64,000 nucleotides of DNA from Mycoplasma tauri (GCF_016925555.1 NZ_CP070479.1:186001-250000); one strand, 5' to 3'; numbered from the stretch's first letter, positions 12,247 through 22,868 are shown. The notes: generated by a model from the letters alone, not told the origin. Numbers and translations are program-made.

Positions 12247-12978
12247 TTACTGATATTTTTTAAGTTGTTCGCCATATTTATATATTCTATTTTCATATTC
12301 TTTTGTTGAAAAATGTATTTTTTCTTGACAATGAACCCATAATACAATTAGATAGTTAACTAAAATTTTGTGTCTCAAGAGATGTAGCTCATTGTGTCAT
12401 CCGTAAGAATCTAGGAATAATTTTTCTTGATCTTTGTTTAAGTCAGCGCTTTCAATAAAATATGCTAAATCAAAATGAATATCACCCATTGATGCATACT
12501 CTCAATCGCAAAAGAAAATTTTGTCATTGTTATCAACAATTATGTTTCTTACTCATAAATCGTTATGTAAAGGAATTGATTTATCCATTTTACTTAGGGT
12601 AGTATTAACATTACGATAGAAATCATTAAGAACAGGAATATTAATGTTTTTTTGACTTAGTATTTTGCGATATTCTTTTACTCTTGCAGCATGATTTGAA
12701 GCCGGAAAATGTAGTTTAGAATCATGAGTTTTTTTTATCAATTTAGCTATTTTACAAATGTTTTCATCATTTAAGATAGGTTCTGAACCATTGATAAATT
12801 CTCATTTGCACATTTCTTTTTCATTAGATAATAATTTAGGAACGAAATCTAATTTTTCTAAAATTTGATAATCAATTTTATGATTAAATTTTTTGTAAAT
12901 TTTTTCTTGTACAAATATATTGCCTTCTCTATATGAAATATTAGTCATGCCAGTATTGATTATTTCTTTATTGTTCAT
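12247..12978 (-). CDS. Choline/ethanolamine kinase-like phosphotransferase (LicA/APH fold)
   Basis: 243 aa, aminoglycoside phosphotransferase/choline kinase fold. The catalytic loop PLHNDLWVRNIIV (HNDLxxxN) and the metal-binding FFCDWEYASMGDIHFDLA are both intact, and the WEYA sequence is the form typical of choline kinases. AGAAGG lies just upstream of ATG 12978. It would phosphorylate choline or a related alcohol for phospholipid or glycolipid head groups. No licB transporter or licC cytidylyltransferase is nearby. It is divergent from lepA, with 79 nt between the two starts. Confidence 0.82.
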
Positions 12979-13057
12979 TTGCTACCTTCTATATAATAAA
13001 CGTGCTAATTATAATATTTTTTGGTAATATTTAATAGTTAAATAATTAGGTAAAAAT

Positions 13058-14857
13058 ATGAGCATGGATAAAAATAAAATTAGAAATTTTTCAATAATAG
13101 CCCACATAGACCATGGAAAAAGTACTCTAGCTGATAGAATACTTGAATTGACTAACACTGTTAGTAAACATGATATGGATAATCAGATTCTTGATGAAAT
13201 GGAACTTGAAAGAGAACGTGGCATTACTATAAAACTAAATGCAGTTCAAATTAAGTACAAAGACTATGTTTTTCATCTAATTGACACGCCAGGGCATGTT
13301 GACTTTACATATGAGGTTTCTAGATCACTAGCTGCAACAGAAGGGGCATTATTACTTGTTGATGCCACTCAAGGCATCGAAGCTCAAACACTTGCTAATG
13401 TTTATCTTGCCTTAGAAAATAATCTTAGCATTATTCCAATTATCAACAAAGTTGATTTGCCATCTGCTAATATCGAAAGAACAAAAGAAGAAATTGAAAA
13501 TGTAATAGGACTCCCTTGTGATGATGCTATTTGCATTAGTGCTAAAACAGGACTTAATTGTGAACAAGTTTTAGATGCTATTGTTAAGTATGTTCCTGCT
13601 CCCGTTAATGCCGATAATAACAAACCGCTTAAAGCTTTAATTTTTGACTCTTATTTTGATGAATATCGTGGCGTTATAATGCTTATCAGAATTTTTGAAG
13701 GCGTACTTAAAGTTGGTGATGATTTTAAATTTATGTCCAACAATGCTGAATATCATGTTATTGAACTAGGAACTAGAAGTCCTAAAGAAACAAAGAAGGA
13801 TTATCTTGAAGCTGGTGAAGTTGGTTATGCAGCTGCTACAATTAGGGATGCTAAAGAAGTTCATGTTGGTGATACTATCACACTAGTTAATAATCCTGCA
13901 TCTGAGGCACTGCCAGGTTATAAGAAGAAAAAACCAGTTTTATTTACTGGATTTTATCCTGTAGATACTCGTGATTATGCTGAGCTTAAAAAGAGTTTAG
14001 ATAAAATCTCTTTAAGTGATAGTTCTCTTTCATGAGAACAAGAAACATCTAAAGCGCTTGGTTTTGGATTTCGTGTAGGTTTTCTTGGAATGCTTCATAT
14101 GGAAATTATTCAAGAAAGACTAAATAGAGAATACAAAGTTGGGATCATAGCTACTAGCCCTAGTGTTGAGTACAAAATTGTAAAAACAAATGGCGAAATT
14201 GAAATGGTATCAAATCCATCTTTAATGCCTGATAGAACATACATTGATCACATTGAAGAACCATATATAGAAGCCACTATTATTTTACCTAATGAATACA
14301 TTGGTAACATAATGGACTTATGCCAAAATAAAAGAGGAATTTATCAAAGCCTTGATTATATTGATGAAACCAGAAGCAAACTTGTTTATCAAATGCCATT
14401 AGGTGAAATTGTGTTTGATTTCTTCGATAGAATGAAGAGTTTAAGCAAGGGTTATGCTTCATTTGAATATGACTTAATTGGCTATAGAACAAGCGATTTG
14501 GTAAAAGTTGATATACTTTTAAATGGTGATAAAATTGATGCATTTTCAATAATTACTCACCGTGATTCTGCTTATGAAAAATCAAGAGATTTAACTAAAA
14601 GATTAAAAGAAGCCATTCCTAGACAAAACTTTGAAGTTCCCGTTCAAGCTACAATAGGTGGTAAAATTATAGCTCGTGAAACTATTAAAGCTTATAGAAA
14701 AGATGTTACTTCACGCCTTCATGCTTCTGATTTAAGTAGATATAAAAAATTATTAGATAAACAAAAAGCTGGTAAGAAAAAAATGAAAATGTTAGGTACT
14801 GTTGAAGTCCCACAGGAAGCATTTTTAAATATTTTGAAAACCAATATTGAAAAGTAA
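13058..14857 (+). CDS. lepA: Elongation factor 4 (LepA) ribosomal back-translocase GTPase
   Basis: Ribosome-associated GTPase. 599 aa, normal length. The G domain has AHIDHGKST (G1), DTPGHVDF (G3) and NKVDLPSAN (G4); the conserved LepA-specific C-terminus includes [25 protein letters not shown]. One in-frame TGA at 14036 encodes Trp. ATG 13058 follows TTAGG. Single gene with its own terminator. Confidence 0.98.
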
Positions 14858-14869
14858 TATTATAAATTG

Positions 14870-14896
14870 GATTAGTTAAAAGCTAATCTATTTTTA
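14870..14896 (+). terminator. lepA terminator
   Basis: GATTAG / CTAATC 6-bp stem with a 7-nt loop, then TATTTTTAATTT. Confidence 0.7.
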
Positions 14897-14905
14897 ATTT
14901 ATGAA

Positions 14906-14936
14906 TAAAAAAACCTTTAGGATTATTCCTAAAGGT
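14906..14936 (-). terminator. rpsT terminator
   Basis: 10-bp stem ACCTTTAGGA / TCCTAAAGGT with a 4-nt loop, followed on the minus strand by a run of seven T. Confidence 0.9.
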
Positions 14937-14976
14937 AATTATTTTTTGTCAAAAATGACAATGATAAATAGAGGTA

Positions 14977-15243
14977 TTATTTAGAAGCTTGTTCATTAAC
15001 AAACTTGTCTAAACGTGAAGATTTTCTTGCACCCTTATTTGGGTGGAATGTACCTTTTTGAACTGCTGTAGCAATAATTGAGTGAGCTTCAGCAACTAAT
15101 TTAGACGCTTCAGCACTTTTAGCTAAAACAGCTTCACGAGCAACTCTAATAGCTTTTTTAACACGTGTTTTCATAGCGTTGTTTCTTAGTCTAAATTCTT
15201 CTTGTTTAGCAATACTTTTAATTTTTGACTTAATGTTTGCCAT
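14977..15243 (-). CDS. rpsT: 30S ribosomal protein S20
   Basis: 88 aa, highly basic, binds the 5' domain of 16S rRNA. The N-terminal IKSKIKSIAKQEEFRLRNNA and the C-terminal GTFHPNKGARKSSRLDKFVN are characteristic. GGGAGGT precedes the ATG. It is divergent from ppa across 79 nt. Confidence 0.97.
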   Translation of the reverse strand: MANIKSKIKSIAKQEEFRLRNNAMKTRVKKAIRVAREAVLAKSAEASKLVAEAHSIIATAVQKGTFHPNKGARKSSRLDKFVNEQASK

Positions 15244-15310
15244 AGTATACCTCCCTTTTTATTAATATAAAAATCGTTTTTAATTATACATAAAAATTAA
15301 TAATATTTAG

Positions 15311-15316
15311 TATTAT
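15311..15316 (+). promoter_or_regulatory. -10 element TATTAT of ppa, leaderless-type
   Basis: TATTAT sits exactly 6 nt before ATG 15323 and there is no Shine-Dalgarno, suggesting a leaderless ppa mRNA. Confidence 0.45.
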
Positions 15317-15322
15317 TTTTAT

Positions 15323-15877
15323 ATGTCAAAAGTATTAGAAATTAAAATAGAAATTCCTAAGAATTCAAACATTAAGTATGAATATGATCGTGCAGATGGT
15401 CAAATTCATGTTGATAGAATTCTTAGAGGAGATTTTAGATATCCATGTAATTATGGTTTCATTCCAAATGCATTGGATTGAGATGGTGATGAACTAGATG
15501 TTCTTCTTTACAGTTCTGAAACATTTATGCCAGGATGTATTGTTAATGCAAGAATTATTGGTGCAATGAAAATGATTGATTCAGGCGAAACAGACACAAA
15601 ATTAATAGCTGTTCATGATGATGACTATCGTCTTGATGCAATTAATGAATTGAAAGATTTACCAGAACCATTTTTAATTGATATTCAAACATTTTTCAAT
15701 AATTATAAAAATTGAAAAAAACCAGGTATTACAAAAGTTATGGGTCTTGAAGATGCAGCATGAGCTCTTGAAGAAGTTAAAGAATGTCAAGATTTAATGG
15801 ATAAATATGGCAAAGTGCCTAAAAAAGAATTTGTTGCTAAAATGATGAAAGAACATCCAGAAAAATACACCGTTTAA
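15323..15877 (+). CDS. ppa: Inorganic pyrophosphatase (family I)
   Basis: Hydrolyses pyrophosphate to phosphate, pulling nucleic-acid and aminoacyl-tRNA synthesis forward. 184 aa. Family I signature [10 protein letters not shown] at 51-60 region, with [14 protein letters not shown] and [14 protein letters not shown] upstream, and VHDDDYRL downstream. In-frame TGA codons encode Trp (ALDWDGDE, NNYKNWKK, DAAWALEE). Single gene followed by a terminator. Confidence 0.97.
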
Positions 15878-15939
15878 TTTATTTTTTAACATAAAGCATT
15901 TTTGCAAAACTATTTATAAAATTAATTTAAATTTTAAAT

Positions 15940-15959
15940 AGCACCAAAAGTGCTTTTTT
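15940..15959 (+). terminator. ppa terminator
   Basis: AGCAC / GTGCT stem with a 5-nt loop and TTTTTT. Confidence 0.8.
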
Positions 15960-16034
15960 ATAATATTTTTTGTTAAAAAAAACAATCCTTTTTTTAAACT
16001 TGTACTTATTTTTGAATACTGTTAAATACCAATA

Positions 16035-16236
16035 TGATATCTTTTCCATCTAGTTAATTTTTATGTCTTATATTGTGTACACTTAAAATAGTGCAAATTT
16101 GGAGAAATAATGAAAAAGATAAATATTTTAACAACAATTAGTTTACTTAGTACAACCAGTCTTATAGTTTTATCATCACAATGCAAAGCTAGTGATACTA
16201 AGGAAAAACAACAAAAAGTGGATGATGAAACAAATA
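16035..16236 (+). repeat. Direct repeat copy 1: promoter, start and signal peptide of nuclease 1
   Basis: About 200 nt nearly identical to 17358-17558, with only a few substitutions. It covers TGATATCTTTTCCAT, the GTGTACAC palindrome, TAAAAT, GGAG and the first 42 codons. This marks a recent tandem duplication. Confidence 0.92.
16075..16104 (+). promoter_or_regulatory. Promoter/operator-like region of nuclease 1
   Basis: The 8-bp palindrome GTGTACAC (16075-16082) abuts a likely -10, TAAAAT (16084-16089); GGAG at 16101 is the Shine-Dalgarno. An identical block lies before nuclease 2. The operator role is a guess from the palindrome. Confidence 0.4.
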
Positions 16237-17270
16237 GTGTTTCAAATTCAGAAGATGAAATCACTCTTAAACCTAGTGTTGAAGAAAAACTATCAGATAA
16301 TGATAAGTCACAAAGTAATGTACAAGATACAACAAACAAAGAAATTACAAATGATAAAATTAAGCTACCTAAAGGTGCATATTATTCAACCCAAGGCGAA
16401 GATAACAAATACTATCAAGCTCTTGATGGTTTAAACGGAATCGAGCTATACAAAAAACTTCATGATATTCAAAATAAAAAAGCTGAAAATGTCAATAATT
16501 ATGATTATTTATATCGTTCAATATATAAGGATGCTTTTAAAGATCAATACTATGAAAAAGATAATTCTGTTTTAGATATTTATTCAGAAAATCCAAGTGG
16601 TAGTGATCCATATAATTTCAATTTTAATAATTATCATGGCAGAAATGGTAAACCTATTAGAGGAAAAACAGAAGGTCAAGAAGGGTATCGTTTTAACAGA
16701 GAACATATTATCCCAAAATCTTATTTTGAAGGTTATGAACCTATGCACAATGATGCACATCATGTGTGACCTACAGATCAAATAGTGAATGAAAAGAGAG
16801 GGAATTCGCCACATTTCATAGTTGATAATCCTAACATTACAAGCTTAAATGGAACTAAAATAATTAGTGAAAAAAGAAGAAATAAAAAGAATAGAGAATA
16901 TGATTTTGCAATATATACAGAGCCTATTGATGAATTCAAAGGTGATATAGCTAGAGTATATTTCTATTTTGCAATCACATATGTTGGAGAAAATAATTGA
17001 TTAAAAGGGCCTGGCAAAGAAGTTTTTAGTTGAAATTCAGGCAAAATTTTAAAGAATAATTATTTTGATGTTTATAAACAATGATCTGATAAAGATAAAA
17101 TTGATGCTTTTGATATTGTTAGAAATAATGAAATAGCAAAACATCAAGTAGTAAGAAATCCTTTTAGTGATTATCCTGAATTAATAGATTTAATACTTAA
17201 TCCTCAAGGAAGAGTATTTAAAAATAAAGGTGTATTAAAAATAGATCTTGATAAATATTTTAAGCAATAA
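16110..17270 (+). CDS. Membrane nuclease lipoprotein 1, endonuclease I family
   Basis: 386 aa. A signal peptide ends in IVLSSQC, a mycoplasma-type lipobox with Gln before Cys. A Ser/Asp/Lys linker is followed by the endonuclease I (beta-beta-alpha-Me) domain: FNREHIIPKSYF with the catalytic His, DAHHVWPTDQIVNEKRGN with the conserved Asn, then DIARVYFYFA and NPFSDYPELIDLI. It probably degrades extracellular DNA and/or RNA at the cell surface, supplying nucleotides to a cell that salvages bases. First of three tandem paralogues. In-frame TGA codons encode Trp. I see no terminator behind it. Confidence 0.88.
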
Positions 17271-17431
17271 ATTAATATGATTTCAATAAGCTTCTTGTTT
17301 TAAAATAAATGATTCGCACAATGGTTTAACTTGTAAAAATATAGTTTTAGTATTTTATGATATCTTTTCCATGTAATTAATTTTACGTCTTATATTGTGT
17401 ACACTTAAAATAGTGCAAATTTGGAGAAATA
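17271..17431. other. Spacer with duplicated promoter of nuclease 2
   Basis: Holds the second copy of the promoter block, with GTGTACAC at 17397-17404. I see no terminator between nucleases 1 and 2. Confidence 0.6.
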
Positions 17432-17558
17432 ATGAAAAAGATAAATATTTTAACAACAATTAGTTTACTTAGTACAACCAGTCTTATAGTTTTATCATCA
17501 CAATGCAAAGCTAGTTATACTAAGGAAAAACAACAAAAAGTGGACGATGAAACAAATA
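17358..17558 (+). repeat. Direct repeat copy 2: promoter, start and signal peptide of nuclease 2
   Basis: Near-identical to 16035-16236. Nuclease 2 then diverges and lacks part of the linker found in nuclease 1. Confidence 0.92.
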
Positions 17559-18460
17559 ATGATAAGTCACAAAGTAATGTGCAAAACACAAAAAATGAAG
17601 AAATAATCACAAGCACTGAAATCAAGCTACCTAAAGGTGCATATTATTCAACCCAAGGTGAAGATAATAAATACTATCAAGCTCTTGAAGGCTTAAGTGG
17701 AATTGAGTTGTATAACAAATTACATCAAATACAAAGAGCAAACAGCGAAAACATACCTGATTATAATAGTTTGATGAACACATACAAAGATGCTTTTAAA
17801 GATCTATACTATGAAAAAGATAATTCTGTTCTAGATATTTATTCAGAAAATCCAAGTGGTAAAGATCCATATACATATAGAAGTTTTTCAAGATTTGGAA
17901 GCAGTGCAAGAAATGAAGGACAAGGATTTAATAGGGAACATATTGTAGTTCAGTCTTGATTCAGTAAATCCAGCCCAATGCGTAATGATGCTCATCATGT
18001 TTGACCAACAGATATAAAAGTTAATAATCTTCGTGATAGATTAATACATTCTAATGTTCCAAAACCATCTAAAACTTCTCAAAATGGTACAAAAATTGAT
18101 TCTAATCATGCTGAAGTTATTGATGAGTTTAAAGGTGATGTAGCACGTGCTTACTTCTATTTTGCAGCAACATATATAGGAACTAAAAATTGACTCAAAA
18201 AAGAAGGGGCACAAGCTTTTGATTTTAGTAAAGGTGCTTTAAAAAATCAATATTTCAAAGTATTTAAACAATGATCTGATGAAGATAAAATTGATGCTTT
18301 TGATATTGTTAGAAATAATGAAATAGCAAAACATCAAGTAGTAAGAAATCCTTTTAGTGATTATCCAGAATTAATTGATTTAATACTTGATCCACAAGGA
18401 AAAGTATTTAAAAATAGAGGCGTATTAAAAATAAATCTTGATAAATATTTTGAAAAATAA
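17432..18460 (+). CDS. Membrane nuclease lipoprotein 2, endonuclease I family
   Basis: 342 aa. The first 35 residues are almost identical to nuclease 1 (lipobox LSSQC). The linker is shorter. The nuclease core is intact: FNREHIVVQSWF, MRNDAHHVWPTDIKVN, DVARAYFYFAATY, NPFSDYPELIDLI. The last 60 codons are again almost identical to nucleases 1 and 3 at DNA level, so gene conversion or unequal crossover is plausible. Followed by a terminator. Confidence 0.88.
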
Positions 18461-18469
18461 CGAATAATT

Positions 18470-18496
18470 AATGCCATTTTGGCATTTTTTATTTTT
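18470..18496 (+). terminator. Terminator after nuclease 2
   Basis: AATGCC / GGCATT 6-bp stem followed by TTTTTTATTTTT. Confidence 0.8.
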
Positions 18497-18605
18497 AACC
18501 TAAAAAAAGCTAAATTATTCATATGATATCTTTTCATATTTTCATTAATGTTTTTGTATAGTTTTACAATTAGAATTAGCATAATAAAAAAGAAAGAAGT
18601 TTAAA

Positions 18606-20012
18606 ATGAAGAAATTCTTAAAAACCTTTTGTTTGGCATCTGCTAGTTTTTTAGGTCTAAATAGCTTAATATTATTGTCATCAAAATGTAATGATAAGAC
18701 AGAAAAATTGCCAGTTACACCAACAGATAATGAAAAGGCAAATCCTAAGAATTCAGAAAATAAAAAAACCACTGATAATGGAGGATTGAAACCAATTTCA
18801 CCTAATCATTCATCAAGTGTTGAAAAAAATCCTCATGATACAAGGCATGATAATAAACTTGATAAAATTCCAGGCGAAATAGAAGAATTAGAAAAAGAGT
18901 CTCAATTTCCTAATGAAAAAAATAACAGCGAAGATCATATAGAAAATCAAAAATTTAATAATGATCATAAAAGCAAGAAAAAAAATAGAAGAAAAAATAG
19001 ACGTAGAAGAAATAAGAATTCTGGATCTCATTCTAATGATAAACAACACAACAATAACAACCAAAAAAATAAAAAAAGACGTAATAGTAGAAACAAAAAA
19101 CATAATTCAAATTCTGGTGGAAATTCTGTTTCAAGCATTGAAGATGAAAAAGTTCCAAATATTGTAACCAAAACAGACTTAACTTTACCAGAAGGTGCAT
19201 ATTATTCAAACCAAGGCGAGGATAATAAATATTATCAATCTCTTAATGGTTTGAATGGAATAGCTTTATTTAATAAGCTATTTGAAAATCAACAAAAATA
19301 TACAAATGGTATAAAAGGTTATGACTATTTGTTTCAAATATACAGTGATGCTTTTAAAGATTTATATTATGAAAAAGATAATTCTGTTTTAGATATTTAT
19401 TCAGAAAATCCTAAAGGAGAAGATCCATATAACTACAAATTTGACAGAAGAAATGGATCTAGCGGAAAAGGTGAAGGCCGTGGATTTAATAGAGAACATC
19501 TTATAGCTCAGTCTTGATTTTCTAAAGCTAATCCAATGAAAAGTGATGCTCATCATGTTTGGCCAACAGATATTCAAGTAAATGGAGATAGGTCAAATTA
19601 TCCACATTTTATTGTTAGCAATCCTAAAAAAGTTTCTAAGAATGGAACAAAAATTGGTAATTCTAGTGCTGAACCAATTAATGAATTCAAGGGAGATGTT
19701 GCCAGAGCTTATTTTTACTTTGCCGCAACATATGTCGGACAAAGTAAGCGAATGAGTTCAAATGGAGAAGCTGTTTTTGATTGAAAATCTGGCAAAGTTT
19801 TAAGAAATAAATACTTTGATCTTTATAAACAATGATCAGATAACGACAAGATTGATGCTTTTGATATTATTAGAAATAATGAAATAGCAAAACATCAAGT
19901 AGTAAGAAATCCTTTCAGTGATTATCCTGAATTAATAGAATTAATTATTCAACCAGAAAGCGGGAAAGTATTTCATAACAAAGGTGTATTGAGAATAAAA
20001 ATTGATAAATAA
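18606..20012 (+). CDS. Membrane nuclease lipoprotein 3 with long basic Arg/Lys/Asn linker, endonuclease I family
   Basis: 468 aa, the longest paralogue. The signal peptide ends in ILLSSKC. Residues about 115-190 form a strongly basic, low-complexity stretch (KKKNRRKNRRRRNKN, later NQKNKKRRNSRNKK) not present in the other two. The C-terminal nuclease core is intact: FNREHLIAQSWF, MKSDAHHVWPTDIQVNGDRSNYPHF (the metal-site Asn lies in VNGDRSN), DVARAYFYFAATYVG. The basic linker could bind DNA or RNA and hold substrate near the catalytic domain; that is inference. The start follows AGAAAGAAG. A TGATATCTTTT block lies upstream, as for nucleases 1 and 2, but the rest of the promoter differs. Confidence 0.88.
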
Positions 20013-20020
20013 TTGATGAA

Positions 20021-20054
20021 AAAACAAATGTCAATTATGGGCATTTGTTTTTTG
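20021..20054 (+). terminator. Terminator after nuclease 3
   Basis: AACAAATG / CATTTGTT stem with a long loop, then TTTTTTG. Confidence 0.75.
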
Positions 20055-20271
20055 TGTTTAATTATTATTATAATGAAACTATAAATAGATTAATGTTTAT
20101 TAAATTACTGTGTAATTATACAATATATGGCAGTTTTTTTAAGCAAAATATACTAGAACGTTCCATATGAAGACACATTAAATGGAATTGTTATCATTTA
20201 GATAAGTCATTAAAATTAATATATATGATTAGTAAACATAATTGTTAAATTAATATGTAATGAGGTCCATT

Positions 20272-22227
20272 ATGAAAACATATAAGAAAATGTCTCTTTT
20301 AGTACTTGGTGTTATTAGTGCAACATCTTTGCCTATTTCATTAGCATCATGTAAAAAAGACAATAGTAAACAAATTGAAATTGATAAAAATTTATTAAGT
20401 ATAAAAATTGATATTCCTGATAAAGAAAAAATGGAAGCATTGGAAATTACTTTTACTAATATTAGTGAAAAAGCAGATGTTAATAATTTGCCAAAAAATC
20501 ACAAAATTCGTTATACACTTGTTAATTACCCTAAAGATGGCAATTTAGAAGTAACATTTCGTCTAGAAAAAGATGAACTTAAGTCTAAAGAACGTACCAT
20601 AACTATCACAGGATTTAAATCAGCTATTATTCAACCAGAATCAACAAAACCAGGAAATGAAGGTTCAAAAACTCCTGAGGGGGGGGAACCAGAACATACA
20701 CCTAATCCATCACAACCAGCACAACCAGGAGAAACAGCAAGACCACAAGATGGACAAAGTGGATCAAATTCATCAGAAACAGAAACTATTACTGAAGAAG
20801 AAATCATAAAAAACATTAAAGTTCACTATAAGTTAACTGATACTGATAAAGAAAAAGAAGAAAAGAAGAAAGTTCTTGCTCAAGACGTTAAGCTTGAAGA
20901 TATGAAATTTGAAGGTGAAACTGAACAATATAAAGCTAAAATTTCAAAAATGACTGCAACTAAAAAAGGTGGAACTGTTAAAATCGAATATGAAATTCTT
21001 AAAGACGGTGTATCTGTAAAAACAAAATCGTTCTATATGAATGGCTTTAAAAAGAAAAAACTAGATAAAGATTTAGTTATTTATCCAGTTCAAGAAGCAC
21101 CACAAAATGATGCTACTGAACCAAGCAATAAATTACCAGAAGCCGGCCAAGGTGATTCAAATTCTAATGCAAATAATGCAGAACAAAAGAAAGAATATAG
21201 AGAACCATCATTGTTGCAACCTTCTAGGGACAAAAAATTATTTGTTATAGATGATAATGCAAATAAGCAAAAAATTAGTGAATTATTGGCTAGCAAGGAT
21301 TCTATTTCTATCATCAGCGGAGAAATAAAAAGTGGTACCAAAAATGGCACTTTAATTGAAGGGCTTACTTTTGTTCAAAGTGTTGACAAAAGCAAAGTTC
21401 ATACTCATGGAAACAATACACAAAATATAGGTAATAAAGAGTTCACAAAAAACAAAAAAGGTGTTAAGGTTGAGAAAATTGCTGAAAATCAATTTAAATT
21501 TATATGAAACTTATATCTTTCTAATGGTAAATTTGATGATGAACAATTTGAACAAATAATTGATTTATCAGAACCTGGATCAACGTCTAATTCAAAAGTA
21601 GAACCTGGTGAATCGTCTAATACTACAGATGTAGTTACTCCAACTCAACCTGCGCCTGGGAAACAAGATAGTGAAATATCACCTACACCTCAGCCTGCTC
21701 CAGGAACAAGCTCTGAAACATCTCCAGCTGTTACGCCTAAACCAGAAGAAGGGAGCCAAAAACCTCCAACTTCTGGTGGAGATAATATGCCATCTGATGA
21801 ACCTATGAAACCTGCACCAGAAACTGAAGTAAAAAAATATAAAGTTCAAGAATTATATGAATTATCAAAAGCTCAAAAACTTTTAACTTTAGACCAAAAG
21901 GCAGATAAAGAAAGCATTAAAAGTATTTTAGATAAAATAATAGCAAAAACACAAGCACCTGGTTCAGTTATTGTTCTGAAAGGAATTTTACAAACTAAAG
22001 CAAGAAAAGGGGAGAAAATTAATGGCTTGACAGCTCATGAAAAAGTTTCTTCTAATAGTAATGAAACTGTTGGCTGAACATGATATAGCAAAAAAGGTGC
22101 TCCACTTAGTAACAAAGGTATATTAGTTGAAAAAATTAAAGAAAATCAATATAAATTTTCATGAGTTTTAATTCTTGAAAATGGAGAAAAAGACACAGAG
22201 GTTTTCACTCAAACAATTGATTTTTAA
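20272..22227 (+). CDS. Modular surface lipoprotein with Pro-rich linkers and G8 tract
   Basis: 651 aa. The signal peptide ends in ISLASC. Four modules are seen: two lipoprotein_17-like beta domains (about 30-122 and 170-265), a Pro/Glu-rich linker between them, then two copies of a module found in the neighbouring lipoprotein at 22925 (about 314-440 and 522-651; features IGxGxK and VFTQTID at the end), separated by a second Pro/Thr/Ser linker (about 434-520). Function unknown; probably antigenic and adhesive. A G8 run lies in the first linker at residue 136. ATG 20272 is chosen over 20260 because GAGGT is well placed only for it. Confidence 0.82.
20679..20686 (+). repeat. G8 homopolymer inside a lipoprotein gene
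   Basis: Eight consecutive G in a very AT-rich genome, coding for part of PEGGEP. A one-base change would truncate the protein within the first linker. Presently in frame (ON). Confidence 0.95.
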
Positions 22228-22533
22228 CAAAGCAACACAGAATCTAACGCATAATCTGGATCTCGAAACTACTCTGCAATTACATAAGGAGAATTACAAC
22301 CTGAAAAGTCAAATGATCGATCCAATAACTTAAATTCTAATTCTCTTCGCCAGAAAATTCAGAAACAAACACAGATGATTTAATTCTGTCTTAAAGTTAA
22401 GTATTGAAAATACAAAACAAATTGAGATTATTTAAATAGTGTTATAGTAAGGCTGTTTTTACTTAGTTTAGAATCTAAGCAAAATTGATTTAAGTAAGGT
22501 AACGGGGAAAAATTAAGGTATTTTTTTGATTAA
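22228..22533 (+). pseudogene. Decayed lipoprotein sequence
   Basis: About 300 nt without an open frame. Short stretches rich in Ser/Asn/Glu codons resemble the linkers of the neighbouring lipoproteins. Weak evidence. Confidence 0.35.
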
Positions 22534-22770
22534 ACAAAATATAAACCCAAAGCAAGTGAATTTCCTCCGTATATAACAAAACTTCCATATGGTGTAGAAG
22601 TTACACATAAAATAATAAATTTTGAAATTTATAAAGTAAAAAATGAATTAAGAGTTTTATATAAAATACATGGAAAATCAGAATATACTGAAGTGTTTAG
22701 CAAGAAATTCACTGAATTGATGTTAGAGATGAAAATTCATCTTCATAAGACTATGAACATAGTCAACTAG
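22534..22770 (+). pseudogene. Remnant of a lipoprotein_17-type domain
   Basis: An open stretch of 78 codons with no start codon or signal peptide. It includes LPYGVEVTHKI, ELRVLYKIHGKSEYTEVFSKKF, which has the alternating pattern of the beta domains in the gene at 20272. It is probably the tail of an older family member. Ends with TAG 22768-22770. Confidence 0.55.
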
Positions 22771-22830
22771 TTCTAACAGAATAAAGTTAATAAGATTAAA
22801 TTCACTCTTTAACTTTTGATAAACATTTAC

Positions 22831-22868
22831 AAAAAAAGTTAACATAGTTAAGTGTTAACTTTTTTTAT
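22831..22868. terminator. Bidirectional terminator between convergent lipoprotein genes
   Basis: A7 then GTTAACA / TGTTAAC with an 8-nt loop then T7. It can serve both strands. Confidence 0.85.

Noticed and set aside
14030-14045. Possible frameshift or split in lepA
   Set aside because: The break is a TGA, which is Trp under code 4; the frame is continuous.
18888-19167. Frames on both strands opposite or within the basic linker of nuclease 3
   Set aside because: Shadows of low-complexity coding DNA.
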